A DNA stretch of 64,000 nucleotides, from the NCBI GenBank assembly GCA_009694285.1, contig SHVK01000005.1, positions 1-64,000 on the forward strand, written 5' to 3'. The DNA is from Candidatus Nanopelagicaceae bacterium. Lineage in GTDB: Bacteria > Actinomycetota > Actinomycetes > Nanopelagicales > Nanopelagicaceae. Of this stretch, positions 8,689 to 17,800 are shown in pieces; position 1 is the first letter of the stretch; each line of letters begins with the position of its first letter. The translations under genes and the position numbers were made by a program. The notes under the pieces are model-generated. The model was not told where the DNA came from. It saw only the letters and a list, made by a program, of their open reading frames with translations, and did no database searches.

Positions 8689-9447
8689 TTACTCTTCCTC
8701 AGATTGACTTTTTTTGCGATTACGACGGCGATCATTTAATAAGGAAATTCCACCAGCCATAAAATATAACCCACACAAAGGCATTGCCAAAGCAAGCATT
8801 GTGATGGGATCTCCCGTTGGCGTGAAAGCGGCTGTAAAAAGAAAAATTCCAAAAACACTTGCTCTCCACGGCTTAAGGATTGCTTTTCCGGTTAGAGCCC
8901 CAGCTATATTTAAAGCAACTAAAAAAACCGGTAATTCAAATGCTAATCCGAAAATCAACATAATTCGTACGACAAAATCAAGATAATCATCAAATTTGAT
9001 TAAGTTGTCTAAAGAGGCAGGAGTGAACCCAAGTAGTACTTTGATAGCAACCGGTAAAATGTAATATCCAAGAGTGACTCCTGTCGCAAAAAATGGTGTC
9101 GCAGCGATGATAAATAAAATAGACCATTTCTTTTCTTTTTTATGTAAACCTGGCGCCACGAAAGCCCATAGTTGGTACAACCAAAATGGTGCAGAAAGTA
9201 TCACTCCAACGAGTAGGGCAATCTTTATTTGCAGATTCAAGGGGCCTAAGACGCCAGAAATGTACAACGTGTTGCAATCAGCAATTTTATTCTCTACGCC
9301 ACACACGGGTTTTGATAAAGTCTTGATCAATGTTCCATAGGCAAACCACCCGCCAATTGATCCTAAGAATATTCCAGCCGCAGCCAAAACCACACGTTTG
9401 CGAAACTCCTGCAAATGAGAAATTATCGACATGCGATCGGTAGCCAA
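8689..9447 (-). CDS. tatC: Sec-independent (Tat) translocase subunit TatC
   Basis: Membrane receptor of the twin-arginine pathway, which exports folded proteins. It has 252 residues and six predicted membrane segments. Family features include the N-terminal HLQEFRKR motif, the FVAPGLHKKEKK cytoplasmic loop and the FGLAFELPVFL segment. The frame can start at TTG 9447 or at ATG 9432 (MSIISHLQEF); I keep the longer form because many actinobacterial homologues have a few residues before the matching Met. It follows tatA by 53 bases. No tatB is in the window, so TatB is either elsewhere or replaced by TatA. Confidence 0.93.
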   Translation of the reverse strand: MATDRMSIISHLQEFRKRVVLAAAGIFLGSIGGWFAYGTLIKTLSKPVCGVENKIADCNTLYISGVLGPLNLQIKIALLVGVILSAPFWLYQLWAFVAPGLHKKEKKWSILFIIAATPFFATGVTLGYYILPVAIKVLLGFTPASLDNLIKFDDYLDFVVRIMLIFGLAFELPVFLVALNIAGALTGKAILKPWRASVFGIFLFTAAFTPTGDPITMLALAMPLCGLYFMAGGISLLNDRRRNRKKSQSEEE

Positions 9448-9500
9448 AACTATCTCGCTTTCAATTAGGTGCGAGTGGTATTTAGAAAGTGCAGAGTTAT

Positions 9501-9698
9501 TTAAGCCCCGCTATTTTTCTTGTCTCCATCACTATCATCTTCTTTGGGCTTATCAGCATTTAATTCTTTAACTTCATTTTTAAAAATTTTCATTGATTTA
9601 CCGAGTGCACGAGCGGAGTCTGGTAAACGTTTTGCGCCAAATAGCAAAACAAGAACTATTACGAGGATTAGTATGTGGCTAGGTTCTCTGAGAAACAT
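9501..9698 (-). CDS. tatA: Twin-arginine translocase subunit TatA
   Basis: A 65-residue TatA/E protein that forms the Tat translocation pore. It has one N-terminal membrane helix (about residues 8-21), the hinge FGAKRLP, the amphipathic helix [18 protein letters not shown] and an acidic/basic tail. The start ATG is preceded by a good AGGAGG ribosome-binding site. It lies between pafC and tatC, as in mycobacteria and streptomycetes. Confidence 0.93.
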   Translation of the reverse strand: MFLREPSHILILVIVLVLLFGAKRLPDSARALGKSMKIFKNEVKELNADKPKEDDSDGDKKNSGA

Positions 9699-9750
9699 AG
9701 ATCCTCCTGGATCGTTACAAAGGTTATGGCTTCAAGTCTTGAGTATAGGT

Positions 9751-10683
9751 TCAAGAGGCATAATTTGCGAGTGAAGCCGCTGCCCTAGCGGCCACCTCTT
9801 TCCTCAAAACCGTGTCAGAAGGGATTCTCATCTCTCCCGATAAAGCCAAAACAGCCCTAATTGCCCACTCGTGATTATGCAAATTTACGGTGCCAATAAA
9901 TCCTTCATCAGATTGATTGCGGATCATATTTCGGATACCCCATTCTTCGGCGAACCACAAAGCTTTTTCGTTTAATTCCAATTCAATAAAATTGTCAGGA
10001 TTCCTCGATAACTTTGAAAGTTGTGCAAATTTCGTAACCTTAGTATGGGTGGCCCTGATTCCACGGATACGTTCAATCTTAAATTGGCGATAGTCATTTG
10101 CTGAGTAACACCAGGCGTATAGATATCTTCCGCCTGAAGAATCTGCCAGATATTCAAGCGGAGCGACATCTCGTGTGGTCAATTGATCAGATGTTGGAGA
10201 GTAGTAATCAATTGATATCTGAAGATTAGCTGTGATTGCTTTATCAATTACAAGTAAATCAGGTTGAATCGATAATTTTGAAATATCGATACTCACTTTA
10301 GGATCAGCACGTTCTGAAATCTTTACTAATTTATTAATAAGATTCAAAATGTTTTCCTTAGCATCAGTATCAACACTTAGCAAAAGTGAATTTAAGGCAA
10401 CAATCAAGGCCGAACTTTCTTCATAAGTTAATCTTCGAGGTTTTGCAATCGCTCCTGCATTGGCAATTGAAATATAGCCTCTATCAAATTGCACATCAAT
10501 AAGTTCTAGGTGACTGTAGCCTGGCAAACCACAAACCCAAAGCAGATTTAAGTCAGCGATTAGTTCTCTTTCACTCACCCCGAAAATCTCACAAGCTTCG
10601 CTTATCTCAATTCCTTGATGAGATGATAGAAATGGGACCATTCTTAGAATGCGCGCAAATCGAGTTTCATTTTTTGACGTCAT
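9751..10683 (-). CDS. pafC: WYL-domain transcriptional activator subunit PafC
   Basis: Second half of the PafB-PafC pair. In mycobacteria PafBC activates the RecA/LexA-independent DNA-damage response. The 310-residue protein has an N-terminal winged helix-turn-helix (about 1-70), a WYL domain in the middle with the family-typical YLYAWCYSANDYRQFKIERI stretch (starting near residue 184), and a C-terminal WCX extension. Its start overlaps the pafB stop by four bases (ATGA), so the two are made together. It has no ligand-binding evidence beyond the WYL fold. Confidence 0.88.
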   Translation of the reverse strand: MTSKNETRFARILRMVPFLSSHQGIEISEACEIFGVSERELIADLNLLWVCGLPGYSHLELIDVQFDRGYISIANAGAIAKPRRLTYEESSALIVALNSLLLSVDTDAKENILNLINKLVKISERADPKVSIDISKLSIQPDLLVIDKAITANLQISIDYYSPTSDQLTTRDVAPLEYLADSSGGRYLYAWCYSANDYRQFKIERIRGIRATHTKVTKFAQLSKLSRNPDNFIELELNEKALWFAEEWGIRNMIRNQSDEGFIGTVNLHNHEWAIRAVLALSGEMRIPSDTVLRKEVAARAAASLANYAS

Positions 10684-11651
10684 GAACGGTGCTCACTTAG
10701 GACTTTTGTAAGACCGTTAACAACAGCCTCCACAAGAATCTCTGGATTGATGACTTTGACATCTGGACCACACCATAAAATATTATAAACAAGCAGATCA
10801 AAATCTATATTATTTAACTGAATCAGATCCCACTCAACATCGTCAGAATCCAAATTTTTGACATCGCCTAACTTTCGGATCGCCGCGCCTGATCCTGGTT
10901 TAATCAAGATCTCTGCTTTCTCGATAAGATGTTCAGTTATATCTTTTATATAATTAGAAACTTTATATTCGGATGAAATTACAAATGCCTTTTCGGGCGA
11001 TGAGATCTTTGGCAAGGATTGAAATCTACTCAATCTGAATATTTTAAAATCCCCTGAGGAGTTTTCTTTGGCGACTAAATACCAATGACCTCTTCTAGAA
11101 ACCAAAGAGTGAGGTGCAACATTACGTTCAATAACTACCCCATCAGTGCCCTTGTATTGAAATGTGATCATCTCTTTATGATTAATAGAACTCCATAGCG
11201 AATAAAATATCGGCTCTGAGGTTTGAATAATTGGCATAGAAGCTAAAGGTTCTAGAGGCACATAATCAGCATTTGTGCTTTGAATCTTGAAAATTGCATC
11301 TTGGGCTAAGTTCTCTAAAGCCGCCCCTCTCCAAATATTTGCAGCCACTGATAGCCAATAGATTTCCGAAGAATCAAAATCTGTATCTGGCATTTCAAAA
11401 GACTTTTTAGCTATCCGATAACCAACTTCATCATCAAAATACTTATCTTTAGCCTCTACTAAAATCTCAATATTTAATTCTCGTAAATCATCTTTATCTC
11501 GCTCAAACATCCGCTCCATAGCTGCTGGAGTTCCGGAGTACCCCGCTACATTTGTGAAAATTTCATCCTTACTTAGAGGGCGCCGGGTCTCAAGTAAAGC
11601 CATGGTCAAATTCACTAGACGTTCAGCTTTATCTTTTCTGACCAGGCTCAT
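10680..11651 (-). CDS. pafB: WYL-domain transcriptional activator subunit PafB
   Basis: First half of the PafBC heterodimer, 323 residues: winged HTH at about 1-75 (beginning MSLVRKDKAERLVNLTMALL), WYL domain near 140-250 with HSLVSRRGHWYLVAKENSSG, and a WCX tail. The open frame extends 50 codons further upstream, but that part overlaps the divergent cyclophilin gene and has no family similarity, so I choose ATG 11651. In other Actinobacteria pafB follows the Pup ligase gene pafA; here a cyclophilin gene on the opposite strand occupies that position. It heads the pafB-to-lnt block. Confidence 0.88.
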   Translation of the reverse strand: MSLVRKDKAERLVNLTMALLETRRPLSKDEIFTNVAGYSGTPAAMERMFERDKDDLRELNIEILVEAKDKYFDDEVGYRIAKKSFEMPDTDFDSSEIYWLSVAANIWRGAALENLAQDAIFKIQSTNADYVPLEPLASMPIIQTSEPIFYSLWSSINHKEMITFQYKGTDGVVIERNVAPHSLVSRRGHWYLVAKENSSGDFKIFRLSRFQSLPKISSPEKAFVISSEYKVSNYIKDITEHLIEKAEILIKPGSGAAIRKLGDVKNLDSDDVEWDLIQLNNIDFDLLVYNILWCGPDVKVINPEILVEAVVNGLTKVLSEHRS

Positions 11652-11684
11652 ATCAAGTATGTTAGCGAACCACTCAAAAATATG

Positions 11685-11690
11685 TAGAAT
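11685..11690 (+). promoter_or_regulatory. -10 box for a leaderless cyclophilin mRNA
   Basis: TAGAAT ends six bases before the ATG at 11697, so transcription would start at or next to the start codon. No Shine-Dalgarno is present. Confidence 0.55.
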
Positions 11691-11696
11691 ACGGAT

Positions 11697-12425
11697 ATGA
11701 CTATGAGCATTTACGCTAAATCTCCAGTGGTAATAGCAACATTTCTGATCAGTGGCATCCTTTTTGCTGGTTGCTCGACAACCGGAACAACTGATGATCA
11801 AGCCGCACCTTCAGAATCTGCTTCTGCTAGTACTCCTGCGCCAAGTGAATCAGCCACACCAGTTGCTGACGGTCCTTGCAAGCCAAGTACGGCAACAGGC
11901 TCTACCGCTAAAGATGTAGGTGCTCCAAATGATGTTCTGCCGGCAAAAACTTATACCTTTACATTGCAAACAAATTGTGGAGAAATTGTTATCGAAGCAG
12001 ATGGAGTTAAGGCGCCGATCACGGTTTCCACTTTGGCATTTTTAGCCAAAGGTAAATATTACGATGGAACAATCTGCCATCGGTTAACAACTCAGGGTTT
12101 ATTTGTGTTGCAATGCGGTGATCCAACTGGCACTGGTGGTGGAGGACCCAACTTCACTTTCAAGGATGAGAATTTGCCTGCCCAAGCAGATAACAATTAT
12201 CCAGCCGGATCAGTTGCAATGGCTAACTCCGGTCCAAATACAAATGGAAGTCAATTCTTTTTGGTTTACGATAATACAACTTTGGGACCTAATTACACCC
12301 TCTGGGGAAAGATCACGCAAGGTTTAGATATTGTTAAATCAATAGCTGCATACGGTACTGCTGATGGAAGTGGCGACGGAGCACCTAAATCAACTGTCGA
12401 AATTATCAGCGCAACCGTTAAATAG
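11697..12425 (+). CDS. Cyclophilin-type peptidyl-prolyl isomerase lipoprotein
   Basis: A 242-residue extracytoplasmic foldase that isomerises prolyl bonds. It begins with a lipoprotein signal: hydrophobic segment about 11-22 and lipobox LFAGC with C26 as the lipidated residue. A Ser/Thr/Ala/Pro linker covers about 27-60. The cyclophilin domain follows from about 70, with ICHRLTTQGLFVLQCGDPTG, MANSGPNTNGSQFFLVY and GPNYTLWGKITQG. It is divergent from pafB across 45 bases. The standard signature FHR appears as CHR, as in many bacterial lipoprotein cyclophilins. No operon partner is seen. Confidence 0.92.
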   Translation: MTMSIYAKSPVVIATFLISGILFAGCSTTGTTDDQAAPSESASASTPAPSESATPVADGPCKPSTATGSTAKDVGAPNDVLPAKTYTFTLQTNCGEIVIEADGVKAPITVSTLAFLAKGKYYDGTICHRLTTQGLFVLQCGDPTGTGGGGPNFTFKDENLPAQADNNYPAGSVAMANSGPNTNGSQFFLVYDNTTLGPNYTLWGKITQGLDIVKSIAAYGTADGSGDGAPKSTVEIISATVK

Positions 12426-12449
12426 TTATTTAAGACAAACTTTTACTAA

Positions 12450-13331
12450 TTACTCTTGATCTAGTAAATCTTCCTCACCTGGTTTGGAAGGTCTTCTTCT
12501 CTTTCGCATTGCGGCTACTCCATCAGCCACTCTTCTGCTTCTTACTAGAAAGCCGGTATGACTGATCATGCGGTGTTCTGGACGAACCGATAAAGATTCA
12601 ACATGCCAAGGCCGATGCAGACTTTCCCAAGATTCAGGTTCGGTGAATAGCAGGTTTGCTCGCAGCGCCTCTACCAATCGCGACAATTGCGTTGTTGTAG
12701 TGACATATCCAATAAATACTCCGCCTGGTCGCAAAATTTGGGAAGTAATTTCTACGCAATCCCATGGAGCCAACATATCTAGTACAACACGATCAAACTT
12801 TTCTTCGATTATTGCATCCTGAAAAGAGTTGATCTGCAACTCCCAACCAGGATGTGTGGAGCCGAAAAATAGTGAGATGTTTTTAGTGGCAATCTCTCCA
12901 AAATCTGCACGCCGTTCAATGCTTAAAACTCGACCGGTTGAGCCAACCGCCCTTAGTAATGAAATTGTTAAAGCTCCGCTACCAACTCCGGCTTCGAGTA
13001 CCCGGTCGCCAGAGTGGATGTCACCATAAGCAATTATCTCGGCGGCATCTTTAGGGTAAACAATCGTTGCGCCTCGTGGCATCGAGAGTACGAAATCTTC
13101 CAATAGCGGCCTCTGATAAAAATATGGCGCTCCCAAAGTAGAGAGCAAAATCGAACCTTCGCTAGAACCAATAATTTGGTCATGTGAAATATGACCTTTG
13201 TGTCCTTGCCAGGTGGCTCCGGGAGTTAAAGTGATCGTATGCAATTTTCCTTTGGCATCGGTCAATTGAATCCGCTCGCCCGCTCGCAATGGGCCACTTC
13301 TGCTGCTTTCAACAAATTCATTTTCACTCAT
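12450..13331 (-). CDS. trmI: tRNA (adenine-58-N1)-methyltransferase TrmI
   Basis: Methylates A58 in the T-loop of tRNAs using S-adenosylmethionine. The 293-residue protein has the family N-terminal beta domain, the SAM-binding motif LEAGVGSGALTISLLRAVG at about 113-131, and the DRVVLDMLAPWD segment with the catalytic Asp. In Actinobacteria trmI usually neighbours the RecB-like nuclease gene, as here in divergent orientation. The ATG at 13331 lies six bases after a TAGAAT -10 box, so the mRNA is probably leaderless. The C-terminal 40 residues are basic. Confidence 0.92.
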   Translation of the reverse strand: MSENEFVESSRSGPLRAGERIQLTDAKGKLHTITLTPGATWQGHKGHISHDQIIGSSEGSILLSTLGAPYFYQRPLLEDFVLSMPRGATIVYPKDAAEIIAYGDIHSGDRVLEAGVGSGALTISLLRAVGSTGRVLSIERRADFGEIATKNISLFFGSTHPGWELQINSFQDAIIEEKFDRVVLDMLAPWDCVEITSQILRPGGVFIGYVTTTTQLSRLVEALRANLLFTEPESWESLHRPWHVESLSVRPEHRMISHTGFLVRSRRVADGVAAMRKRRRPSKPGEEDLLDQE

Positions 13332-13337
13332 TTGCCC

Positions 13338-13343
13338 ATTCTA
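13338..13343 (-). promoter_or_regulatory. -10 box for leaderless trmI mRNA
   Basis: On the minus strand TAGAAT ends six bases before the trmI ATG. It lies inside the 32-base gap shared with the divergent nuclease gene. Confidence 0.55.
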
Positions 13344-13363
13344 GACTTATCGGGGAGATAGCG

Positions 13364-14170
13364 ATTAGTACACCTTCTAGACGCAATACGCTCTCGCCAA
13401 GCCGCGCAAATGACTACATGAACTGCCCTTTACTTTATCGCTTTAGGGTTATCGATAAATTGCCTGAGCCTCCAAGTGCCGACGCATTAAAAGGAACTTT
13501 GGTGCACTCTGTTCTGGAACATTTATTTGGATTAGTTAGGTTAGAAAGAACTCCTGATCGAGCACATGATTTGCTACAACCAACGTGGGAAAATTTAAAA
13601 GAAAAAACTTCTGGAGTAACAGAAATGTTTCAAAATGTGGATTTAGAGCAATGGCTGATCAGTGCCCATTCATTGTTAGATCGATATTTTGAACTTGAAG
13701 ATCCAAAATCCTTTGATCCAACAGATTTAGAAAAATTTGTTGAGTATCAAATGGAAGATGGTCCGATGATTCATGGCTACATAGATCGACTTGATATTGC
13801 ACCAACTGGAGAAATTAGAATCGTCGATTACAAAACCGGAAAATCACCCAAAGCTACATATGAAGAGAAATCACTTTTTCAAATGCGTTTCTACGCTCTG
13901 ATACTTTGGCGCACGCTTGGAAAAATTCCAAAGAGATTGCAACTTCTTTATTTGGGCGATAAAAATAGATTGATCAGTGAGCCGACTGAAGCGGAGTTGG
14001 TGAAAATTGAAGGAAAGATATTGTCAATCTGGTCAGATATCCAACTTTCATATGAAACTGGTCTTTGGAAACCTAAAAAAAGTAAATTATGCGATTGGTG
14101 CGCACACCAATCAATCTGTCCAGAATTTGGTGGAACTCCCCCACCTCTGCCTGAGCAAGTTAGCGATTAA
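13364..14170 (+). CDS. RecB-like PD-(D/E)XK nuclease with predicted Fe-S cluster
   Basis: A RecB/Cas4/AddB-type nuclease, about 268 residues. Nuclease motifs are HSVLEHLF, the Asp of MIHGYIDRLDI and the VDYKTGK Lys. One Cys near the N-terminus (YMNCPLLYRF) and a C-terminal C-x2-C-x5-C (LCDWCAHQSIC) match the four ligands of a 4Fe-4S cluster in AddB/Cas4 relatives. The first ATG in frame (13289) would lie inside trmI and adds 25 unrelated residues; the conserved LSPSRANDY motif begins just after an ATT at 13364 that is six bases after GGGGAG, so an ATT start is plausible. No helicase partner is adjacent. Confidence 0.85.
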   Translation: MSTPSRRNTLSPSRANDYMNCPLLYRFRVIDKLPEPPSADALKGTLVHSVLEHLFGLVRLERTPDRAHDLLQPTWENLKEKTSGVTEMFQNVDLEQWLISAHSLLDRYFELEDPKSFDPTDLEKFVEYQMEDGPMIHGYIDRLDIAPTGEIRIVDYKTGKSPKATYEEKSLFQMRFYALILWRTLGKIPKRLQLLYLGDKNRLISEPTEAELVKIEGKILSIWSDIQLSYETGLWKPKKSKLCDWCAHQSICPEFGGTPPPLPEQVSD

Positions 14171-14813
14171 ACTGTTTTATCAATTCTGTGACTGTTAAAT
14201 TCTCTAAACTTTTTAGAATTATTCTGCGTGGGGCTGGTTCTATCGGAACTAAATGTGGAACCGCCACAACATATGCTCCGGCTGCCGTTGCAGAAGCGAC
14301 CCCCGTGGCTGAATCTTCAAGCACGATAGATTCACTTATATCCACCGCAAACTTTTCAGCAGCCAAAAGGTATGGATCAGGAAAAGGTTTACTTCTGGTT
14401 ACCTCTGAAGCAGATATCGAAAACTGATAATAATTCTTGCTAAGCCCGTTCAATACCGCATCAACTATCGGACGCGGACTGGCTGAAACTAATGCAATTG
14501 GTATCTCTAGTGACGATATCTCAGTTAATAACTCTTCAACCCCTGGCATAAAGCTCACACCCGAAGAACAACGTTGGGCCATTCTGCGGACCATTTCATC
14601 AGAAAACCATTCCGCCAGATCAGGACGGCCACTTTTTTCGGCTAGATGGATCCCAAATTTGGACATGGGGCCACCTAAACAATGAGCCTGATCTGCCAAC
14701 GACCAATCAGCGCCATACTCATTTGCTAATTCAACCTCTGACTTTAACCATAAAGGCTCGGTATCAACTGAAAGCCCATCCATATCAAAGAAAAATGCTT
14801 GCGGAAAAATCAC
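14160..14813 (-). CDS. HAD-family phosphatase (beta-phosphoglucomutase-like)
   Basis: A 217-residue haloacid dehalogenase-type hydrolase. Motif I is FFDMDG (D9, D11 nucleophile and acid), followed by an alpha-helical cap (about 20-80), motif II VSAS, a Lys in SKPFPDPY and motif IV VLEDSATG. It starts with GTG, overlapping the metH stop by four bases (GTGA), so it is coupled to metH. In many Actinobacteria the same HAD gene follows metH. The substrate is not predictable. It converges with the RecB-like nuclease gene, overlapping its end by 11 bases. Confidence 0.9.
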   Translation of the reverse strand: MIFPQAFFFDMDGLSVDTEPLWLKSEVELANEYGADWSLADQAHCLGGPMSKFGIHLAEKSGRPDLAEWFSDEMVRRMAQRCSSGVSFMPGVEELLTEISSLEIPIALVSASPRPIVDAVLNGLSKNYYQFSISASEVTRSKPFPDPYLLAAEKFAVDISESIVLEDSATGVASATAAGAYVVAVPHLVPIEPAPRRIILKSLENLTVTELIKQFNR

Positions 14814-17800
14814 GTCGCGTTGAAATATTTCGCTTCAGGGTGATGAACAATTATTGCTGAAGTTGATTGCTCAGGATGTAACTGGAACTCCTCAGACAGT
14901 TCAACTCCAATTCTTTCTGGCTCTAGTAATTTACAGAGTGCAACTTGTTGTTCTATATCTGGACAAGCTGGGTATCCAAAAGAGTAACGCGAACCTCGGT
15001 AACCTTGATCTAAAAGATCCGCCAGATCAGCACTATCTTCTTTAGCAAAACCTATTTCAGATCTGATTCGTGCGTGCCAATATTCAGCCAGACTTTCGGT
15101 AAGTTGCACCGATAAACCATGCAACTCTAAGTACTCTCTGAATGATCCGGCGGCAAATAATTTTGCGGTTGCTCTGCTAATCGCTTCACCCATTGTCACA
15201 ACATGGAAAGAGACAACATCAATTTTGCCACTTTCTTTGGATGCAAAAAAATCTGCCAAACATAAACGTCGATCTCTTCTCTGACGTGGAAAAGAGAAAC
15301 GAACCCGCTCAGTTTTTTGGTCTTCTTCCAAAATGACTAAATCATTACCTTCGCTGTAGCAAGGAAAATATCCATAAACTACAGCCGCCTCTAGCCAAGC
15401 ATTGGTTTGTACCTCATTAAGTAAATTCCTAAGCCGAGGACGTCCTTCGGATTCGACCATTGCCTCGTACTCACCTCTTGCGCTTTTTAAACCCCACTGG
15501 CCAACAAATAGTGCTCGCTCGTCAAGCATGCCCGCATAATCTGCAAGTGGAATTCCTTTAACAACACGTGACCCCCAAAAAGGTGGCTTAGGTATTTCAT
15601 TACTTATCGAAACGTCACTTCTTAAGGTATCTACAGCGGTTTCCACTAGAGAAGTAACCTTGGTGCGACGCTTTTTCAACTCTGGCAATTGCGCACCTGC
15701 TACTCCACGCTTGATTCCCATTAAAGTGTCCATTAGACGTAAACCTTCAAAAGCATCTCTTGCATATCTAACAGTTCCGGGGAATTGATCAGCAAGATCT
15801 TGTTCAACATAGGACCTCGTTAATGCTGCACCGCCCAAAATGATTGGCCATTTTTGATCCAGGTTTCTCGCCGTGATCTCCTCCAGATTCTCTTTCATTA
15901 TCACCGTGGATTTCACTAATAAACCACTTAATCCAATTACGTCGACATTTTCATTTTCGGCCGCTTCAAGAATTGCGTTGATTGGTTGTTTAATGCCAAT
16001 ATTTACTACTTCATATCCATTATTAGACAAGATGATATCTACCAGATTTTTCCCAATATCGTGTACATCACCTTTTACGGTGGCAAGTAAAATTCTTCCA
16101 CGACCTTCATCATCGGTTTTTTCCATTTTTGGCTCTAAAAACGCCACTGCCAATTTCATAACTTCCGCGGAAGAGAGCACAAAGGGCAGTTGCATCTCAC
16201 CTTTACCGAATAACTCGCCTACAGTTTTCATTCCTTCAAGCAGATGGTCGTTAATTATCGCTAAGGGTTTAATTCCGTCTGCCATTGCTAAATCTAAATC
16301 GGCTTCTAGGCCCGCCCGTTCACCATCAATAATTCGTCTTTGTAATCTCTCTTGTAATGGCAGGAGTAATAACTCTTCAGCTCGACTTGCGCGCCCCGAA
16401 GCCGCTTCTACTCCTTCAAAAAGATCTAGAAATCTTGTCAGTGGATCATACGTAACAATTTCATTTTCATATTTCCTTCGATCGTAAATTAAATCAAGGG
16501 CAACTTCTTTTACTTCACTGGAAATACGGGCGAATGGGGTAATTTTTGAAGGATGGACTATCGCTGAAGTTAAACCTGCGTTTACAGCTTCATGTAGAAA
16601 AACTGAATTGAGAACAATGCGCGCTGCTGGGTTGAGACCAAAAGAAATGTTACTTACTCCTAAAGTTGTTTGTACTCCCGGATAAATTCGGCGAATCTCA
16701 CGTATCGCATTAATAGTTTCTAAGCCATCACGACGAGTTTCTTCCTGGCCTGTTGCTACCGGAAAAGTTAGTGAATCAATAATGATGTCTTCTACTCTCA
16801 TCCCCCATTTATTTATTAAATCTTCGATCAGACGTGTCGCGATCGCAACTTTTAAATCTGCTGTTCTGGCTTGACCCTCTTCATCTATCGTTAAGGCGAT
16901 AACGGCACACCCATGCTCTTTCACTAACTCCATCATTTTGGTAAAACGAGAGTCGGGTCCGTCACCATCTTCATAATTAACTGAGTTGATGACCGCCCTA
17001 CCACCTAATCTTTCTAAACCGGCTTTTATTACTCTAGGTTCAGTGGAATCAAGCACGATAGGTAAGGTCGAGGAAGTTGCCAGTTTTTCTGCTAAAAGAC
17101 TCATGTCGATGGCACCATCACGCCCGACGTAATCAACACAAAGATCCAACATGTGCGCGCCATCTCTTATTTGGTCACGGGCAATTTCTAGGCATTGCTC
17201 CCAATTCTCCGACAACATCGCTTCTTTAAACGCACGAGAACCGTTTGCGTTAGTTTTTTCACCTATTGCTAAATAAGTTTTGTCTTGGCGTAATTGCACC
17301 TGTTGGTACAAGGAAGCAACTGATGCTTCCACTGGGATTACTCGTATCATTGGTTTCTCTAGATTCGCAATCGCGACAACCTCTTTGAGATGTTCTGGTG
17401 TTGTGCCACAACACCCGCCAATAAAATTTAATCCGTAATCCTTAATAAAGACTTTAAGTGCGTGAGCCAAATCAATCGGAGAAAGCGGATAATGAGCGCC
17501 GTTAGCACCTAACACCGGCAACCCCGCATTGGGCATGCAACTGAGTGAGATCTTTGCTTGTTGAGATAACTGCCTTAGATGTTCACTCATCTCCGTGGGA
17601 CCAGTAGCACAGTTAAGGCCGATTGAGTCAATGCCAAGTGGTTCTAGCGCGGTTAGTGCAGCGCCTATCTCACTTCCGAGCAACATGGTTCCAGTTGCTT
17701 CAACTGTAACCTGCACCATCAAGTAAACATCTCTATCTGCATTTTTTATCGCAGCCCTAGACCCATTAACTGCTGCCTTTGCTTGTAAAAGATCTTGTGC

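Noticed and set aside
13289-13363. ATG 13289 as the start of the RecB-like nuclease
   Set aside because: It lies within trmI on the other strand, has no ribosome-binding site and adds residues not typical of the family.
15873-16487. 204-codon open frame on the plus strand inside metH
   Set aside because: Antisense to the MetH B12 domain; low-complexity Ser/Ile-rich translation typical of a shadow frame.
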